This document shows, in pieces, positions 24,965 to 34,931 of a stretch of 64,000 nt of DNA (the stretch's first letter is position 1; each line of letters opens with the position of its first letter). The notes beneath the pieces were generated by a model. That model searched no databases and was not told where the DNA came from. It saw only the letters and a program-made list of their open reading frames with translations. The translations under genes were made by a program, and so were the position numbers. This DNA is from Planococcus shenhongbingii (GTDB taxonomy: Bacteria > Bacillota > Bacilli > Bacillales_A > Planococcaceae), in assembly GCF_030413635.1 (NCBI RefSeq), contig NZ_CP129235.1:2852001-2916000 (forward strand), read 5' to 3'.

Positions 24965-27652
24965 ATGGAAAAGTACGTATTGAATTTCACTGAAATCAAT
25001 CGGAACCATTTGCCGCTTGTGGGCGGAAAAGGCGCAAATCTGGGCGAACTGGCAGGAGCAGGATTCCCTGTCCCTACAGGGTTTTGTGTAACAACTTCCG
25101 CTTACCGAAAACTGATTCAATCCAGCACAAAAATGGAAGAACTGTTCACCTTTTTGGACAAGCTTTCTCCGGAAGAATTTGATCAAATCCGCATTGTAGC
25201 CAGCCAAATCAGAGAACATCTAGTATCCCTGCCGATGCCTGAAGACATCAAAAGGGCAATTTTGAGTGCTTGGAAATCCACTGGGGAGAAGCAGTCATAT
25301 GCAGTGCGCTCCAGTGCCACAGCGGAAGACTTGCCGAACGCTTCTTTCGCAGGGCAGCAGGATACTTTTTTGAATGTTATCGGGGCAGAAGCACTTCTCT
25401 CGGCCGTCCAAAATTGCTGGGCTTCTCTCTTTACTGACCGGGCCATTTCCTACCGAGCAAAAAATGGGTTTGGCCATCGTTCCGTTTACCTTTCCGTTGT
25501 CGTCCAGGAAATGGTGTTTCCCGAGGTATCGGGAATCATGTTTACTGCTGATCCGATAACCGGTCACCGTCACACAATTTCAATCGATGCCAGCTTCGGT
25601 TTAGGTGAAGCGCTGGTATCCGGCCTCGTTTCGGCTGATTTGTATCAAGTCCGCCATAACCAAATTTTTTATAAACAAATCGCCAAAAAAGAACTGGCTA
25701 TTTATGCTCTCCCAAAAGGCGGAACTATAAAAAAAGCTCTTTCTCCGGCTTTCCAGGAAATACAGGCGCTGCCGAATCATAAAATTTTGCAATTGGCTGA
25801 AATCGGCCAACAGATTGAAAATCATTACGGTTCTGAACAAGACATTGAATGGGGCCTCGTGGGCGGTGAATTCAAAATATTGCAGAGCCGTCCTATCACT
25901 TCCCTATACCCCCTCCCTTTTGTCAACGATGAGCAGTTTCATGTCTTTATCAATTTTGGCTATATCCAAATGATGACCGATCCCATGCAACCGTTGTCCT
26001 TCTCCCTTTTGAGCAATGTCACCAATTTTATCAATAAAAACACAGTCGCTCCTGAAAACCGTGTGTTGCGGGAAGCAGGCGGCCGTGCGTTTGCCGACTT
26101 TACCGGAGCCTTGACACTGCCTCCGGTCCGGCACCGGCTGCTGAAATTGATGAGCGGAATGGATGAGCTTCTAGCATCCGCTCTTTCAGAAGCGATCAGC
26201 CGTTCGGAGTTCCAGCGAGTATACGTGCCTAAAAAAACTGTTTTGCTGAGACTGCGGAGAATTGCCCCGATGGCCGTTCCTGTCGCTTTCAAAGTAGCCG
26301 CCAATTATTGGTTTAAAGACCCTGCAAAAGCAAACAGCAAAGCCACCAATTTTATCAATAGATACGTCAAGGCAACCGAGTTGAAATTGCAAAAAGTTAC
26401 AGGACCTGAACGTATTCGCGTGATTGAGCAAGGGATGGGCAATATGTTTCCGCAAGTGCTGTCCAAAATTATCCCTTATTTCATTACGGGCATGCTAGCT
26501 TCTGAAGCGCTTAAGAAAAAGCTGGACCAACGGCTTGGCAAAGAGCAAAGCGCTTTGCTGCTTGGCAAACTGTATAAATCCCTTCCCGGCAATGTAACAA
26601 CGGAAATGGGGCTGCAATTGGGCGACCTTGCTGATTTCACACGAGAGAAACCGGAACTGATTCATTATTTGCAAACTGTGGACCATGAAAGTTTTTACGC
26701 TAGCCTTGGCGATATCCCGGGCGGCATGGAGTTCAAACAGAAGCTGGACCATTTTCTCATTAAGTATGGCGCGCGTTGTATCGGGGAAATTGACATGGCA
26801 AAACCGCGATGGCAGGAAGATCCGGCACAACTCATCTCTTCAATCATCAGCAACCTGCAGACCATGGCATATGGTGAGCACCGCAAAAGATTCGAACAAG
26901 GCAAAAAAGATGCAGAAGCAGCCGGCCAGGAAATCATTCGCCAGTTTAGCGGTATCGACCAACGTTATGTTGCCAAACTGGTTAAACTTTACCGAAACTT
27001 GATGGGGATGCGGGAACACCATAAATTCGCACTCGTGAAGCTGATGTATTTATACAAACTTGCTATTCTGGAAGAAGCAGAATTTCTGGTCCATAAAGGC
27101 AGACTTTTCCAGACTCAAGATATTTTTTTCCTTTCATCGGAAGAACTGATTGGATTGCTGGAGGGACAGCCATCGAAGAATCTGCCGGAAGTGATTGAAT
27201 CGCGTAAAAAACAGCATGACTTAAATCATAAATTAAAAACTCCGCGTGTTATGACAAGCGATGGGGAAATGATTGAAGGAAAGCCGCGCGCAGCAAAAGG
27301 GCCAAAAGATGCACTCATTGGAACGCCCGTTTCTTCCGGTTCAGTAACCGGTGTTGCACGGGTGGTTCTGCGGGCAGAAGATGCGCAGCTGAATCCCGGG
27401 GAAATCCTGATTGCCCCTTATACCGATCCTGGATGGACCCCTTTGTTCACGTCAGCGGTTGGGCTCGTGACTGAAGTGGGCGGCATGATGACGCACGGGT
27501 CTGTCGTCGCCCGTGAATATGGAATTCCGGCTGTTGTCGGAGTGGATATGGCAACGGAGCTGATAAAAGATGGCGACGTCATCAAAGTGGATGGCACGAA
27601 TGGGTACGTGCAAATACTCAGCAGAAAAGAAAAATTAACCGTTAGCCCGTAA
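24965..27652 (+). CDS. rph: Rifampin phosphotransferase / PEP-synthase-like enzyme
   Basis: 895 residues with the three domains of rifampin phosphotransferases. An ATP-grasp domain (about 1-310: VGGKGANLGELAGAGFPVPTG, YAVRSSATAEDLPNASFAGQQDT, QDIEWGLVGGEFKILQSRPIT) comes first, then a large helical substrate domain (about 320-760), then a swivelling His domain with GGMMTHGSVVAREYGIPAVV (His about residue 844). RPH inactivates rifamycins by transferring the beta-phosphate of ATP; many Bacillales annotate the gene as pps. Length and TH(G)SVVAREYG favour RPH over PpsA, but the true substrate here is unproven. GGAGGTGG precedes the ATG. Monocistronic, with promoter and terminator. Confidence 0.8.
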   Translation: MEKYVLNFTEINRNHLPLVGGKGANLGELAGAGFPVPTGFCVTTSAYRKLIQSSTKMEELFTFLDKLSPEEFDQIRIVASQIREHLVSLPMPEDIKRAILSAWKSTGEKQSYAVRSSATAEDLPNASFAGQQDTFLNVIGAEALLSAVQNCWASLFTDRAISYRAKNGFGHRSVYLSVVVQEMVFPEVSGIMFTADPITGHRHTISIDASFGLGEALVSGLVSADLYQVRHNQIFYKQIAKKELAIYALPKGGTIKKALSPAFQEIQALPNHKILQLAEIGQQIENHYGSEQDIEWGLVGGEFKILQSRPITSLYPLPFVNDEQFHVFINFGYIQMMTDPMQPLSFSLLSNVTNFINKNTVAPENRVLREAGGRAFADFTGALTLPPVRHRLLKLMSGMDELLASALSEAISRSEFQRVYVPKKTVLLRLRRIAPMAVPVAFKVAANYWFKDPAKANSKATNFINRYVKATELKLQKVTGPERIRVIEQGMGNMFPQVLSKIIPYFITGMLASEALKKKLDQRLGKEQSALLLGKLYKSLPGNVTTEMGLQLGDLADFTREKPELIHYLQTVDHESFYASLGDIPGGMEFKQKLDHFLIKYGARCIGEIDMAKPRWQEDPAQLISSIISNLQTMAYGEHRKRFEQGKKDAEAAGQEIIRQFSGIDQRYVAKLVKLYRNLMGMREHHKFALVKLMYLYKLAILEEAEFLVHKGRLFQTQDIFFLSSEELIGLLEGQPSKNLPEVIESRKKQHDLNHKLKTPRVMTSDGEMIEGKPRAAKGPKDALIGTPVSSGSVTGVARVVLRAEDAQLNPGEILIAPYTDPGWTPLFTSAVGLVTEVGGMMTHGSVVAREYGIPAVVGVDMATELIKDGDVIKVDGTNGYVQILSRKEKLTVSP

Positions 27653-27737
27653 TCGATGTGTTTTGCATTTATTGCAAACAGCACCTTAAGAATCTTTGTG
27701 CAAGGTGGAGTGATTCTGCATGGGTGAATAAAATTAT

Positions 27738-27771
27738 AAAGAGGATAACCACCATCATGGTTATCCTCTTT
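27738..27771 (+). terminator. Terminator after the rph-like gene
   Basis: The stem AAAGAGGATAACCA/TGGTTATCCTCTTT with a 6-base loop, followed by TTCG. It is about 85 bases past the rph stop. Confidence 0.85.
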
Positions 27772-27934
27772 TCGTTGTATGAAGATTAACTTAGAAAATT
27801 ATTATCGAAAAATTTATTTTGAGTTTTCATATTTCGATGACTAATAAAATTTTGCATAGTAACATCGCGAACAAACATTCGGGTATATAGTACATAAAGA
27901 CGTAATTATAAATACAATAAGGAGGGAAAAGAAT

Positions 27935-29476
27935 ATGATAATTAAGGAGTCGGGAAATAATTTAATTAAAATTAAATATGTTGCATTATATCTACGGAAA
28001 TCTCGAGGAGATGATACCAGTCTGGTTGATGACGTTCTGAAGAGGCATAGAATACAATTGATTAATTTTGCGAATTTACTTGGATTTTCATATGACATTT
28101 TTCAAGAGATAGGCTCATCCGAGACCATTCGATTTCGACCTGAATTTATTAGACTTTTAGAAAGGGTAAAACTGGGGATCTACGATGCCGTCATTGCAAT
28201 CGATTTTGACCGCATAACTCGAGGCAATTCAGAAATTTATGAGGAAATAAAAGAAATTTTTATGAAAACTAAAACGCCCATTCTAACTCCTTATGGAGAA
28301 ATAATTGATTTTTCTAAAGAAATTGATGCCAATACCGATATGAAGGCAATCCTAAATCAATATGAATATATGAAAACAAAAAAGCGTTTACATGACGGTA
28401 AAATTCGTTCTGCACATTCTGGGTTCTGGGTTAACGGGACACCCCCTATCGGTTTTAATTATGATAAGAATACAAAGAAATTAATCATTGATGAAAAATA
28501 TAAAGAATTGGTCCAAAAAATATTCGACCTTTATGTAAATAAAGATTTGCCATTGTATGAAATAGCATTCGAATTAAATCGCCAAGGTTTTAAAGGTAAA
28601 CGGGGCGGATTCTTTCGAGAAATTCAAATTCGGCGCATATTATTGAACGAAGCATATATTGGAAATATCGTATTCGGTAAAAGTGAAGGCAGTGGCCATT
28701 TAAGAAAGAATACTAAGCCGTTAAAAAGAATGAAGGAAGCAGATTGGATTCGAATTGAGAATGCCCACCCTGCAATTGTTGAACTCAATCTTTTTAAACT
28801 TGCGAAAATCAAAATGGCTGAACGACAAAAAATTCCTTTCAAATTGCAATCAGAAATTAATACACTGTCAGGAATTATTCGTTGTGGTCAATGCAACTCA
28901 ATCATGAAATTTACACAAAAACAACATGTAAAGAAAGAAAGCAAAACTTTATATATAAAAAAATGCCAGCATCCAGATCCATATGGCGACAGATGTCATA
29001 ATAAAGGTTGTAATTCTGAAGTCGTTCTTCGAGCATTACAGCAACAGATTGAAGAGTATCAGATGAAACTGTTGAAAACAAATAACGCCACTGATTTAAT
29101 TGCACAAAGGAAATTAGAAATAAATATTGAAACAACTGAAGAAAAAATAGAAGGTTTGAAACAAAGCATGGTTAGAATCAAAGGTTTGTTCGTTGACGGT
29201 TTTATAGATCAAAAAGAAATGTTAGATCGAATCGAATTTCAAAAGAAAAAGTTAAATGAAAATTGCCGTGAAGTCCAAGCATTGAAAATCGAATTGATGC
29301 TGCTGCCCAAGCAAACTTTTAACCGCAAGAAAGAATTAGTCCACGAAGTAGTATTAAATTTTGACGTAAACAATCCATTCAATCCAACGCTAAACAAACT
29401 CCTTCAGGAATTAATCGATTGCATTTATTATACTAAGACTGAAAAAGATATCTCAATAAAAGTAGATTTCTCTTAA
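27935..29476 (+). CDS. Large serine recombinase
   Basis: 513 residues. The N-terminal resolvase domain has YVALYLRKSRGDD with the catalytic Ser at residue 23 and the later VIAIDFDRITRG motif. It is followed by a recombinase domain (SGFWVNGTPPIGFNYD ... RRILLNEAYIGNIVFG), a zinc ribbon (IRCGQCNSIMKF ... CQHPDPYGDRCHNKGC) and a long coiled coil (about 395-455). Such enzymes integrate or excise phages and integrative elements. AAGGAGGG precedes the ATG. The gene is visibly AT-rich and uses codons such as AGA, ATA and TTA more than its neighbours, which suggests horizontal transfer. No other phage or element genes are nearby. It sits 73 bases upstream of the interrupted yyaL. Confidence 0.88.
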   Translation: MIIKESGNNLIKIKYVALYLRKSRGDDTSLVDDVLKRHRIQLINFANLLGFSYDIFQEIGSSETIRFRPEFIRLLERVKLGIYDAVIAIDFDRITRGNSEIYEEIKEIFMKTKTPILTPYGEIIDFSKEIDANTDMKAILNQYEYMKTKKRLHDGKIRSAHSGFWVNGTPPIGFNYDKNTKKLIIDEKYKELVQKIFDLYVNKDLPLYEIAFELNRQGFKGKRGGFFREIQIRRILLNEAYIGNIVFGKSEGSGHLRKNTKPLKRMKEADWIRIENAHPAIVELNLFKLAKIKMAERQKIPFKLQSEINTLSGIIRCGQCNSIMKFTQKQHVKKESKTLYIKKCQHPDPYGDRCHNKGCNSEVVLRALQQQIEEYQMKLLKTNNATDLIAQRKLEINIETTEEKIEGLKQSMVRIKGLFVDGFIDQKEMLDRIEFQKKKLNENCREVQALKIELMLLPKQTFNRKKELVHEVVLNFDVNNPFNPTLNKLLQELIDCIYYTKTEKDISIKVDFS

Positions 29477-29487
29477 AGTGCCTACAG

Positions 29488-29517
29488 TTGTCTTTTTCTT
29501 CTTAATTTGTTTATAGT
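29488..29517 (+). promoter_or_regulatory. Probable sigma-A promoter of yyaL
   Basis: TTGTCT (29488-29493), an 18-base T-rich spacer and TATAGT (29512-29517), 33 bases before the yyaL ATG. It lies in the short gap after the recombinase stop, so yyaL expression does not depend on the recombinase transcript. Confidence 0.5.
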
Positions 29518-29549
29518 ATATGCAACAAAATAGAAAGGAAGTGTTCGAG

Positions 29550-31610
29550 ATGAAAGATCGACATTCAAAAGAATTCAATTGGTTAATCGAATCGAAATCA
29601 CCTTATCTATTGCAACATGCTCGAAATCCCGTTAACTGGTATGAATGGACCCCCGAAGCGTTCCAACGTGCAAAACGTGAAGGAAAGCCAGTTTTCTTGT
29701 CTATTGGCTATTCCTAGCGGGTAACAATTTCAACTTGCCATTGGTGTCATGTGATGGAACGGGAATCGTTTGAGGATCCAGAAGTGGCCTCCCTTCTCAA
29801 CGAACATTTCATCTCGATCAAAGTGGACCGTGAAGAACGGCCGGACATCGATTCAATTTATATGAACATTTGCCAGTTGCTGAACGGAGAAGGCGGCTGG
29901 CCGCTCAATGTCTTTTTGACTCCGGAGCAGAAGCCGTTTTACGCAGGCACATATTTCCCGAAAACAGGAAAGTACGGCCGGCCGGGCATGATGGTTGTGC
30001 TGCCGCAATTATACGCAATTTACCGGGACAATCCTTCTAAGATTCAGGATATCTCAAGCAAACTGACGGAAGCGCTGCAGCCTGCCGCTGGTTCATCTCA
30101 GGAAGAAATCCCGAATTCAGTTTTTGAACATGCCTATGCGATTCTTAGAAATGAGTTTGACCCGATTTTCGGAGGCTTTGGCAAAGCACCTAAATTCCCG
30201 ACTCCAAGCCAATTGCTGTTTCTATTGCGTTATTTCCACACAACAGGTGAACAGCCGGCCTACGACATGGTGGAAAAAACCTTGAACGGCATTGCAGACG
30301 GCGGAATATATGACCATCTCGGCTCCGGCTTTGCCCGTTACTCGACTGATCAGCAGTGGCTTGTCCCCCATTTCGAGAAAATGCTGTATGACCAGGCACA
30401 GCTTTTAGCAGCGTATACCGAAGCTTACCTTATCAAACCGGAGCCCCGGTTCAAGAAAATCATTTACGATACCATTGAATTTATTGAACGTGAAATGACC
30501 CATCCAGACGGCGGTTTTTATTCAGCGATTGATGCAGACTCAGAAGGGGCTGAAGGAACGTACTATATTTGGACGGCCGATGAAATTTCAGAAATCCTCG
30601 GGACCGCCCGCGCTGAAATATACTCGGATGTTTACAACATTACACTTGAAGGAAATTTTGAAGGACGCAATATCCCGAACTTGATCGGTACGAATAAAAC
30701 CGCGATTGCGGAAAAATACGGATACAGCCGAGAACAATTAGAGGATCAAATGGAATCCTGCCAGCGTGAATTGCTTGCTGAACGAGAAAAGAGGCTGTAT
30801 CCGCATCTGGATGACAAAATTCTTACCGCTTGGAACGGAATGACTATCGCAGCACTTGCCAAAGCCGGCGCTGCTTTTTCAGAACCGCGGTTTATTGAAA
30901 TGGCGGAAAAAGCCGTTTCCTTTATAGACCGGGAATTATGGAAAAACGAGGGACTGTTCGCCCGCTTCCGCGACGGCGAAGCGCGGCATCTAGGCTATCT
31001 GGATGACTACGCCCACTTCCTGTCAGGCCATCTCGAATTATTCCTGGCGACTGGAAAACCGCTTTATCTCAATAAATCACGGGAATTGGCGAATGAAATC
31101 TTTCACCGGTTTGAGGATTCTGAGCATCACGGATTCTTCTTCACCGACAAAGATACGGAAACTCTTATTGTCCGGGACAAATCCGTTCTTGACAGCGCCA
31201 TGCCTTCCGGAAACGGCGTCGCCATTCTTCAATTATGGCGCTTGGCAAAACTGGACGCAGATAGTCAATTGCTAGATAAAGCCGAGCGGGCAATGACGTC
31301 GTTTGCCGATGAAGCTGTCAAATATCCGACAGCCGTTCTCAGTTTATTGATGGTTCGCATGGCTTTTGGAGCTGGCGGTAAAGAAATTGTGATTAGCGGA
31401 GCTTCTGAAGCCGATAAAGAAAATATGATGGAATTTATCCTTACCACCTATCGTCCATTTGATGTGTGGCTCGTAGCGGATGCAGAAATGTCAGCCCTGG
31501 CAGAAGGAAAAGTCCATAACGAGCAGCCGATTGCCATTTATATCTGCGAAAATTCTGTGTGTAAAATGCCTCTATTCGACATTGAAGATGCACAAATCCG
31601 TTTGCAATAA
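29550..31610 (+). pseudogene. yyaL: yyaL-like thioredoxin-fold/glycosidase-fold protein interrupted by an in-frame stop
   Basis: Full-length homologues (about 680 residues; DUF255 thioredoxin-like domain plus an alpha/alpha-barrel, SSP411/YyaL family) have an unbroken SIGYSTCHWCHVMERESF. Here the N-terminal 55 codons end at GYS with TAG (29715-29717). The remaining frame resumes with TCHWCHVMERESF after 18 extra bases (TAG CGG GTA ACA ATT TCA). The insert keeps the frame but carries the stop. A downstream ATG at 29751 could give a 619-residue protein lacking the CHWCH site. AAAGGAAGTG precedes the ATG at 29550. The first 160 bases look more AT-rich than the rest. The adjacent serine recombinase suggests a recombination event at this point. 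Confidence 0.8.
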
Positions 31611-31618
31611 ACTCATAA

Positions 31619-31651
31619 AAAAGCCGGCTGTAAAAATTACAGCCGGCTTTT
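31619..31651. terminator. Bidirectional terminator after yyaL
   Basis: AAAAGCCGGCTGTAA/TTACAGCCGGCTTTT with a three-base loop and T-runs on both strands. It serves yyaL and the convergent small gene ending at 31670. Confidence 0.9.
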
Positions 31652-31669
31652 GCATTATCAGTCGAATTT

Positions 31670-31960
31670 TTAATCTTGTTTAGAAGATTTGATGCGGTAA
31701 CTGGAGTCTTCTTCCAGCTTATTGAAAATTTCTATATAGCGGGTTCCCGTATTCACTTCTTCTGACGGAGCTTCTTCGTCTAAAATTTCTTTCAACGGCT
31801 TTGTCTCTGGTTCAATAATCCGTGAATCAAAGTCTTCCATCAAAGCCTGAAGGGCGTCGTAGCTTTCCACCTCTTTATCTTTTTTCACTTCTTCAAAAAG
31901 TTCTTCTGACTCTTCTTCAGTCAGTTCAACGTAGCCGACCATAATTCGCTGTGCTGCCAT
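31670..31960 (-). CDS. Hypothetical acidic protein
   Basis: 96 residues, highly charged and mostly helical: an acidic helix with LTEEESEELFEEVKKDKEVESYDALQAL, then a linker and KLEEDSSYRIKSSK. There is no signal peptide or membrane segment. GGGAGG lies seven bases before the ATG at 31960; a TTG one codon earlier is also open. Not recognised. It is monocistronic and divergent from the HAD phosphatase gene. Confidence 0.65.
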   Translation of the reverse strand: MAAQRIMVGYVELTEEESEELFEEVKKDKEVESYDALQALMEDFDSRIIEPETKPLKEILDEEAPSEEVNTGTRYIEIFNKLEEDSSYRIKSSKQD

Positions 31961-32117
31961 CAAAAAACCTCCCAGTATCTCATTTCCTCTTCTATACCCT
32001 GCTCCTGAAGCCGCATAAACCTGAGGTCCCCCTCCCTTCTACTTAAAACTGTAGAAGACGGCCAACATTTCCGTTATGATGTAGCTAACAGAAAATCCTA
32101 TAACCGGAGTGATTCCA

Positions 32118-32777
32118 ATGCGCGTTGCCATTTTCGATTTTGACGGAACTTTATATTCGAAAGAAACTTTTCAATTGATGATGGACCATTTAAAAAAACA
32201 CCCTGTACACAGCAAACGGTACCGCCAGTTTTATCGGGCCATTATGCCTCCTTATATCGGTTCAAAATTAAAGCTCGTGTCCGTGAAAAAAATGCGTGAA
32301 CAGTCTGTTCAAGCTTACCTGTCAGCGCTTGAAAGTTTTACAAAACCGGAACTGGAATCTTATTTCGGAGAAATTGCCGATAAAATGCATGGCGATTTTA
32401 ACCCGGCTGTCGTAGAGCGCTTGAAGCAGCACGTGCATGATGATGACTATGTCATGCTCGTTTCAGGAGCGTTCACTCCTCTTCTTCATGCCGTAACAGA
32501 AAAACTGCCGATTCAGGCCATCATTGGCACTGAAATTCCGTATGCCAATAATATTCTCGATCACCAATCAAAGATTTCCCACATCCAAGGCCCTCTCAAA
32601 ACGGAGAAAATTAAAGAAGCCTTGTCTGGACATGATGTGGACTGGTCGAATAGCTTTGCTTACGGAGACAGCCTGTCCGACTTGCCTGTTCTTGAACTGG
32701 TCGGACATCCGGTAGCTGTACAGCCGGAACCAAGCTTAAGGGCAGTTGCTGAAGAGCGGCACTGGGAAATCATCTAG
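32118..32777 (+). CDS. HAD-IB family phosphatase (SerB-like)
   Basis: 219 residues. The HAD motifs are clear: motif I FDFDGTLYSKET with the nucleophilic Asp, motif II VMLVSGAF, a lysine in KTEKIKEAL, and motif III/IV YGDSLSDLPVLELVGHP. The subfamily acts on small phosphomonoesters such as phosphoserine; the substrate here is unknown. The ATG at 32118 is preferred because GGAGTG lies seven bases upstream; the frame runs back to GTG 32109. Monocistronic. Confidence 0.82.
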   Translation: MRVAIFDFDGTLYSKETFQLMMDHLKKHPVHSKRYRQFYRAIMPPYIGSKLKLVSVKKMREQSVQAYLSALESFTKPELESYFGEIADKMHGDFNPAVVERLKQHVHDDDYVMLVSGAFTPLLHAVTEKLPIQAIIGTEIPYANNILDHQSKISHIQGPLKTEKIKEALSGHDVDWSNSFAYGDSLSDLPVLELVGHPVAVQPEPSLRAVAEERHWEII

Positions 32778-32830
32778 GGAAGCGCCGGCAGTTATATAGT
32801 TCCAACGAGTACCGTGCTAAGAAATTAATA

Positions 32831-32860
32831 AAAAGCGAATCGCAGCTGCGATTCGCTTTT
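32831..32860 (+). terminator. Terminator after the HAD phosphatase
   Basis: A perfect palindrome AAAAGCGAATCGCA/TGCGATTCGCTTTT around GC, followed by TTG. It is 53 bases past the stop. Confidence 0.88.
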
Positions 32861-33306
32861 TTGTTTTCAACATCAATTCCCATAAATCATTACTGCATTC
32901 AAAAAATCCAAGTTAAACTTGGCGGAACCCATGAAATTTCTATGACGCAGAAACAATCATGTATTTCCAAAAAATCCCAGTTTATTTATGTTTGTAATAT
33001 CAATGTCATTATACAGCACTTGATTGCTTACATTAGCCGCTTCTTCCATTGAGACTATATGGGATTTTCATATTTTTTTGTTCTTAATGCTATTTTTCAG
33101 TGAAAAACCTATGCTCCTATCCGCTCTGTCGAAACCCTTAAACTTTTTAGTGACTCTTAGCTTTAATTATCATATAATAATATACAGAAAAATTAAAATT
33201 TAAGGTTATTCATTAATATTAATAAAAACCCTTTCAAAAGCACTTTATATTTGTTAAAATTCATTTAGTTGAATAATTATCCATTAGATATTAGGGGGAA
33301 CTATAA
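32861..33306. other. Leader region of the artPQR-like operon
   Basis: An AT-rich 446-base stretch without a credible gene. It should contain the promoter of the ABC transporter operon. A CodY-like 15-mer (33179-33193) with three mismatches to AATTTTCWGAAAATT occurs in it. I see no riboswitch or T-box features. Confidence 0.4.
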
Positions 33307-34089
33307 ATGATAAAGAAACAGACCATGTTTGCAGTTTTTGCTTCAGCGGCTTTGCTGTTAAGCGCGTGTGGAAGTGAATCACCGGAATCCGGAAATTCAG
33401 GCGGCTCAGAAGAAGCAAAAGTATTGGATATGGGAACTTCTGCAGAATTCCCTCCATTTGAATCACGGAATCCTGAAGGGGAAATCGTGGGATTTGACAT
33501 TGACCTGGCCAACCACATCGCGAAAGAGCTTGGTTATGAACTGAATATCACCGACATGAAATTTGATGGATTGATTGGAGCTTTGCAAAATGACCGTGTT
33601 GATATGGTCATCGCGGGAATGTCTGCAACAGAAGAGCGCAGAAAGAACGTCGATTTTTCTACTGAATACAACCATTCTGGCGAAATGTTTTTAACTGCTA
33701 AAGGATCTGAGCTTAAGTCACTTGAAGACTTGGAAGGCAAAACAGTCGGCGTTCAACTTGGAACAATCCAAGAAGAAGGCGCGAATGCTATTGTGAAAGA
33801 AGAAGACATCAACTTTGAAATAAAAGCGTTAGACGACTCCGGCGCATTGATCCAGGAAATTCTGTCTAACCGCATCGACGCTGCCTACATGGACAAACAA
33901 GTAGCAAAAGGCTATATCGAAGCACAAGACCTTGACTCATTCGATGATCCGACGACTTCTTCGCCCGGAATGGCTGTTGCCTTCCCGAAAGGCAGCGAGC
34001 TAGTCGATGATGTCAATACTGTCATTGAAGAAATGGAAGCAAGCGGCGAACTCGCTGAATTGAAAAAGAAATGGAAAATAGAAGAATAA
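33307..34089 (+). CDS. artP: Amino-acid ABC transporter substrate-binding lipoprotein (ArtP-like)
   Basis: 260 residues. The lipoprotein signal has LLLSAC with lipidated Cys about residue 21, followed by a Ser/Gly-rich linker and a type-3 periplasmic binding fold (FPPFESRNPEGEIVGFDIDLANHIAKEL, AGMSATEERRKNVDFSTEY, LEGKTVGVQLGTIQEEG). It captures a polar amino acid outside the membrane. By order and lengths with the next two genes it matches B. subtilis ArtP (YqiX), an arginine transporter, but ligand specificity cannot be read from the sequence. GGGGGAA precedes the ATG. Confidence 0.82.
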   Translation: MIKKQTMFAVFASAALLLSACGSESPESGNSGGSEEAKVLDMGTSAEFPPFESRNPEGEIVGFDIDLANHIAKELGYELNITDMKFDGLIGALQNDRVDMVIAGMSATEERRKNVDFSTEYNHSGEMFLTAKGSELKSLEDLEGKTVGVQLGTIQEEGANAIVKEEDINFEIKALDDSGALIQEILSNRIDAAYMDKQVAKGYIEAQDLDSFDDPTTSSPGMAVAFPKGSELVDDVNTVIEEMEASGELAELKKKWKIEE

Positions 34090-34179
34090 AAAAACCATAC
34101 TCAAGTAAGGAAGAACCATCTCGCTTGAGCACTAGTTTATCCACTGTCCATTAAACTATATAAAACAAAGCAAAACTTC

Positions 34180-34209
34180 ATTGAGTGGGGACCTCGTTCT
34201 CCACTCAAT
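34180..34209 (+). terminator. Hairpin between artP and artQ (attenuator or weak terminator)
   Basis: ATTGAGTGG/CCACTCAAT with a 12-base loop and an imperfect T-rich tail (ATATTTATTC). In a 182-base gap between binding protein and permease it probably lowers readthrough, so that binding protein exceeds permease. Confidence 0.5.
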
Positions 34210-34271
34210 ATTTATTCTTCCACATTAATCTTAGCGGCATAAATCTTTTTTATAGAAATGGGTTGTAAACG

Positions 34272-34931
34272 ATGAATTTGGACTTTTCACAGATTGTTCC
34301 CTATATTCCATTCATGCTGGAAGGTATATGGGTCACGTTAAAATTTGTATTTTTTGCCATCATCCTTGGATCTATTCTCGGAACGATTCTGGCATTATTT
34401 AAAATTGGCTCAGTCAGGGCCTTGCGCTGGTTCGCCGATGCGTATACTTCGGTATTCCGTGGCACTCCGCTGATTTTGCAATTGATGATCATTTATTATT
34501 CCATTCCGCAGCTGACCGGCTATGACATCTCGCCTTTTCTTTCGGCAATCCTGGCATTCGGCCTAAACTCCTCTGCCTATATTTCGGAGATTATACGGGC
34601 TGGAATCCAGGCCGTTGACAAAGGACAGATGGAAGCTGCTCAAGCTCTTGGCGTTCCTTACCGGGCGATGATGACAGACATCATCCTGCCGCAGGCGCTG
34701 AAAAACATTCTCCCTGCTTTGATGAATGAATTTATTACGCTGACGAAAGAATCTGCGATTGTTTCGACAATCGGTTATCTTGATTTAATGCGCCGCGCGC
34801 AAGTCGTCGGTTCCGATTTGTTCCGCAACTTTGAACCGCTATTGTTCGTCGGAGTGATTTACTGGTGCCTGGTCATGGGCTTGACGGTCATCGGCAGAAT
34901 GTTTGAACGGAGGCTGAAGCAAAGTGATTAA
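34272..34931 (+). CDS. artQ: Amino-acid ABC transporter permease (ArtQ-like)
   Basis: A 219-residue inner-membrane protein of the HisM/ArtQ family with about five membrane segments. [20 protein letters not shown] is the amino-acid permease signature, and the cytoplasmic EAA loop reads [28 protein letters not shown]. Length is identical to B. subtilis ArtQ (YqiY). It overlaps the ATPase gene by eight bases. The ribosome site is weak (GGGTTG). Confidence 0.85.
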   Translation: MNLDFSQIVPYIPFMLEGIWVTLKFVFFAIILGSILGTILALFKIGSVRALRWFADAYTSVFRGTPLILQLMIIYYSIPQLTGYDISPFLSAILAFGLNSSAYISEIIRAGIQAVDKGQMEAAQALGVPYRAMMTDIILPQALKNILPALMNEFITLTKESAIVSTIGYLDLMRRAQVVGSDLFRNFEPLLFVGVIYWCLVMGLTVIGRMFERRLKQSD

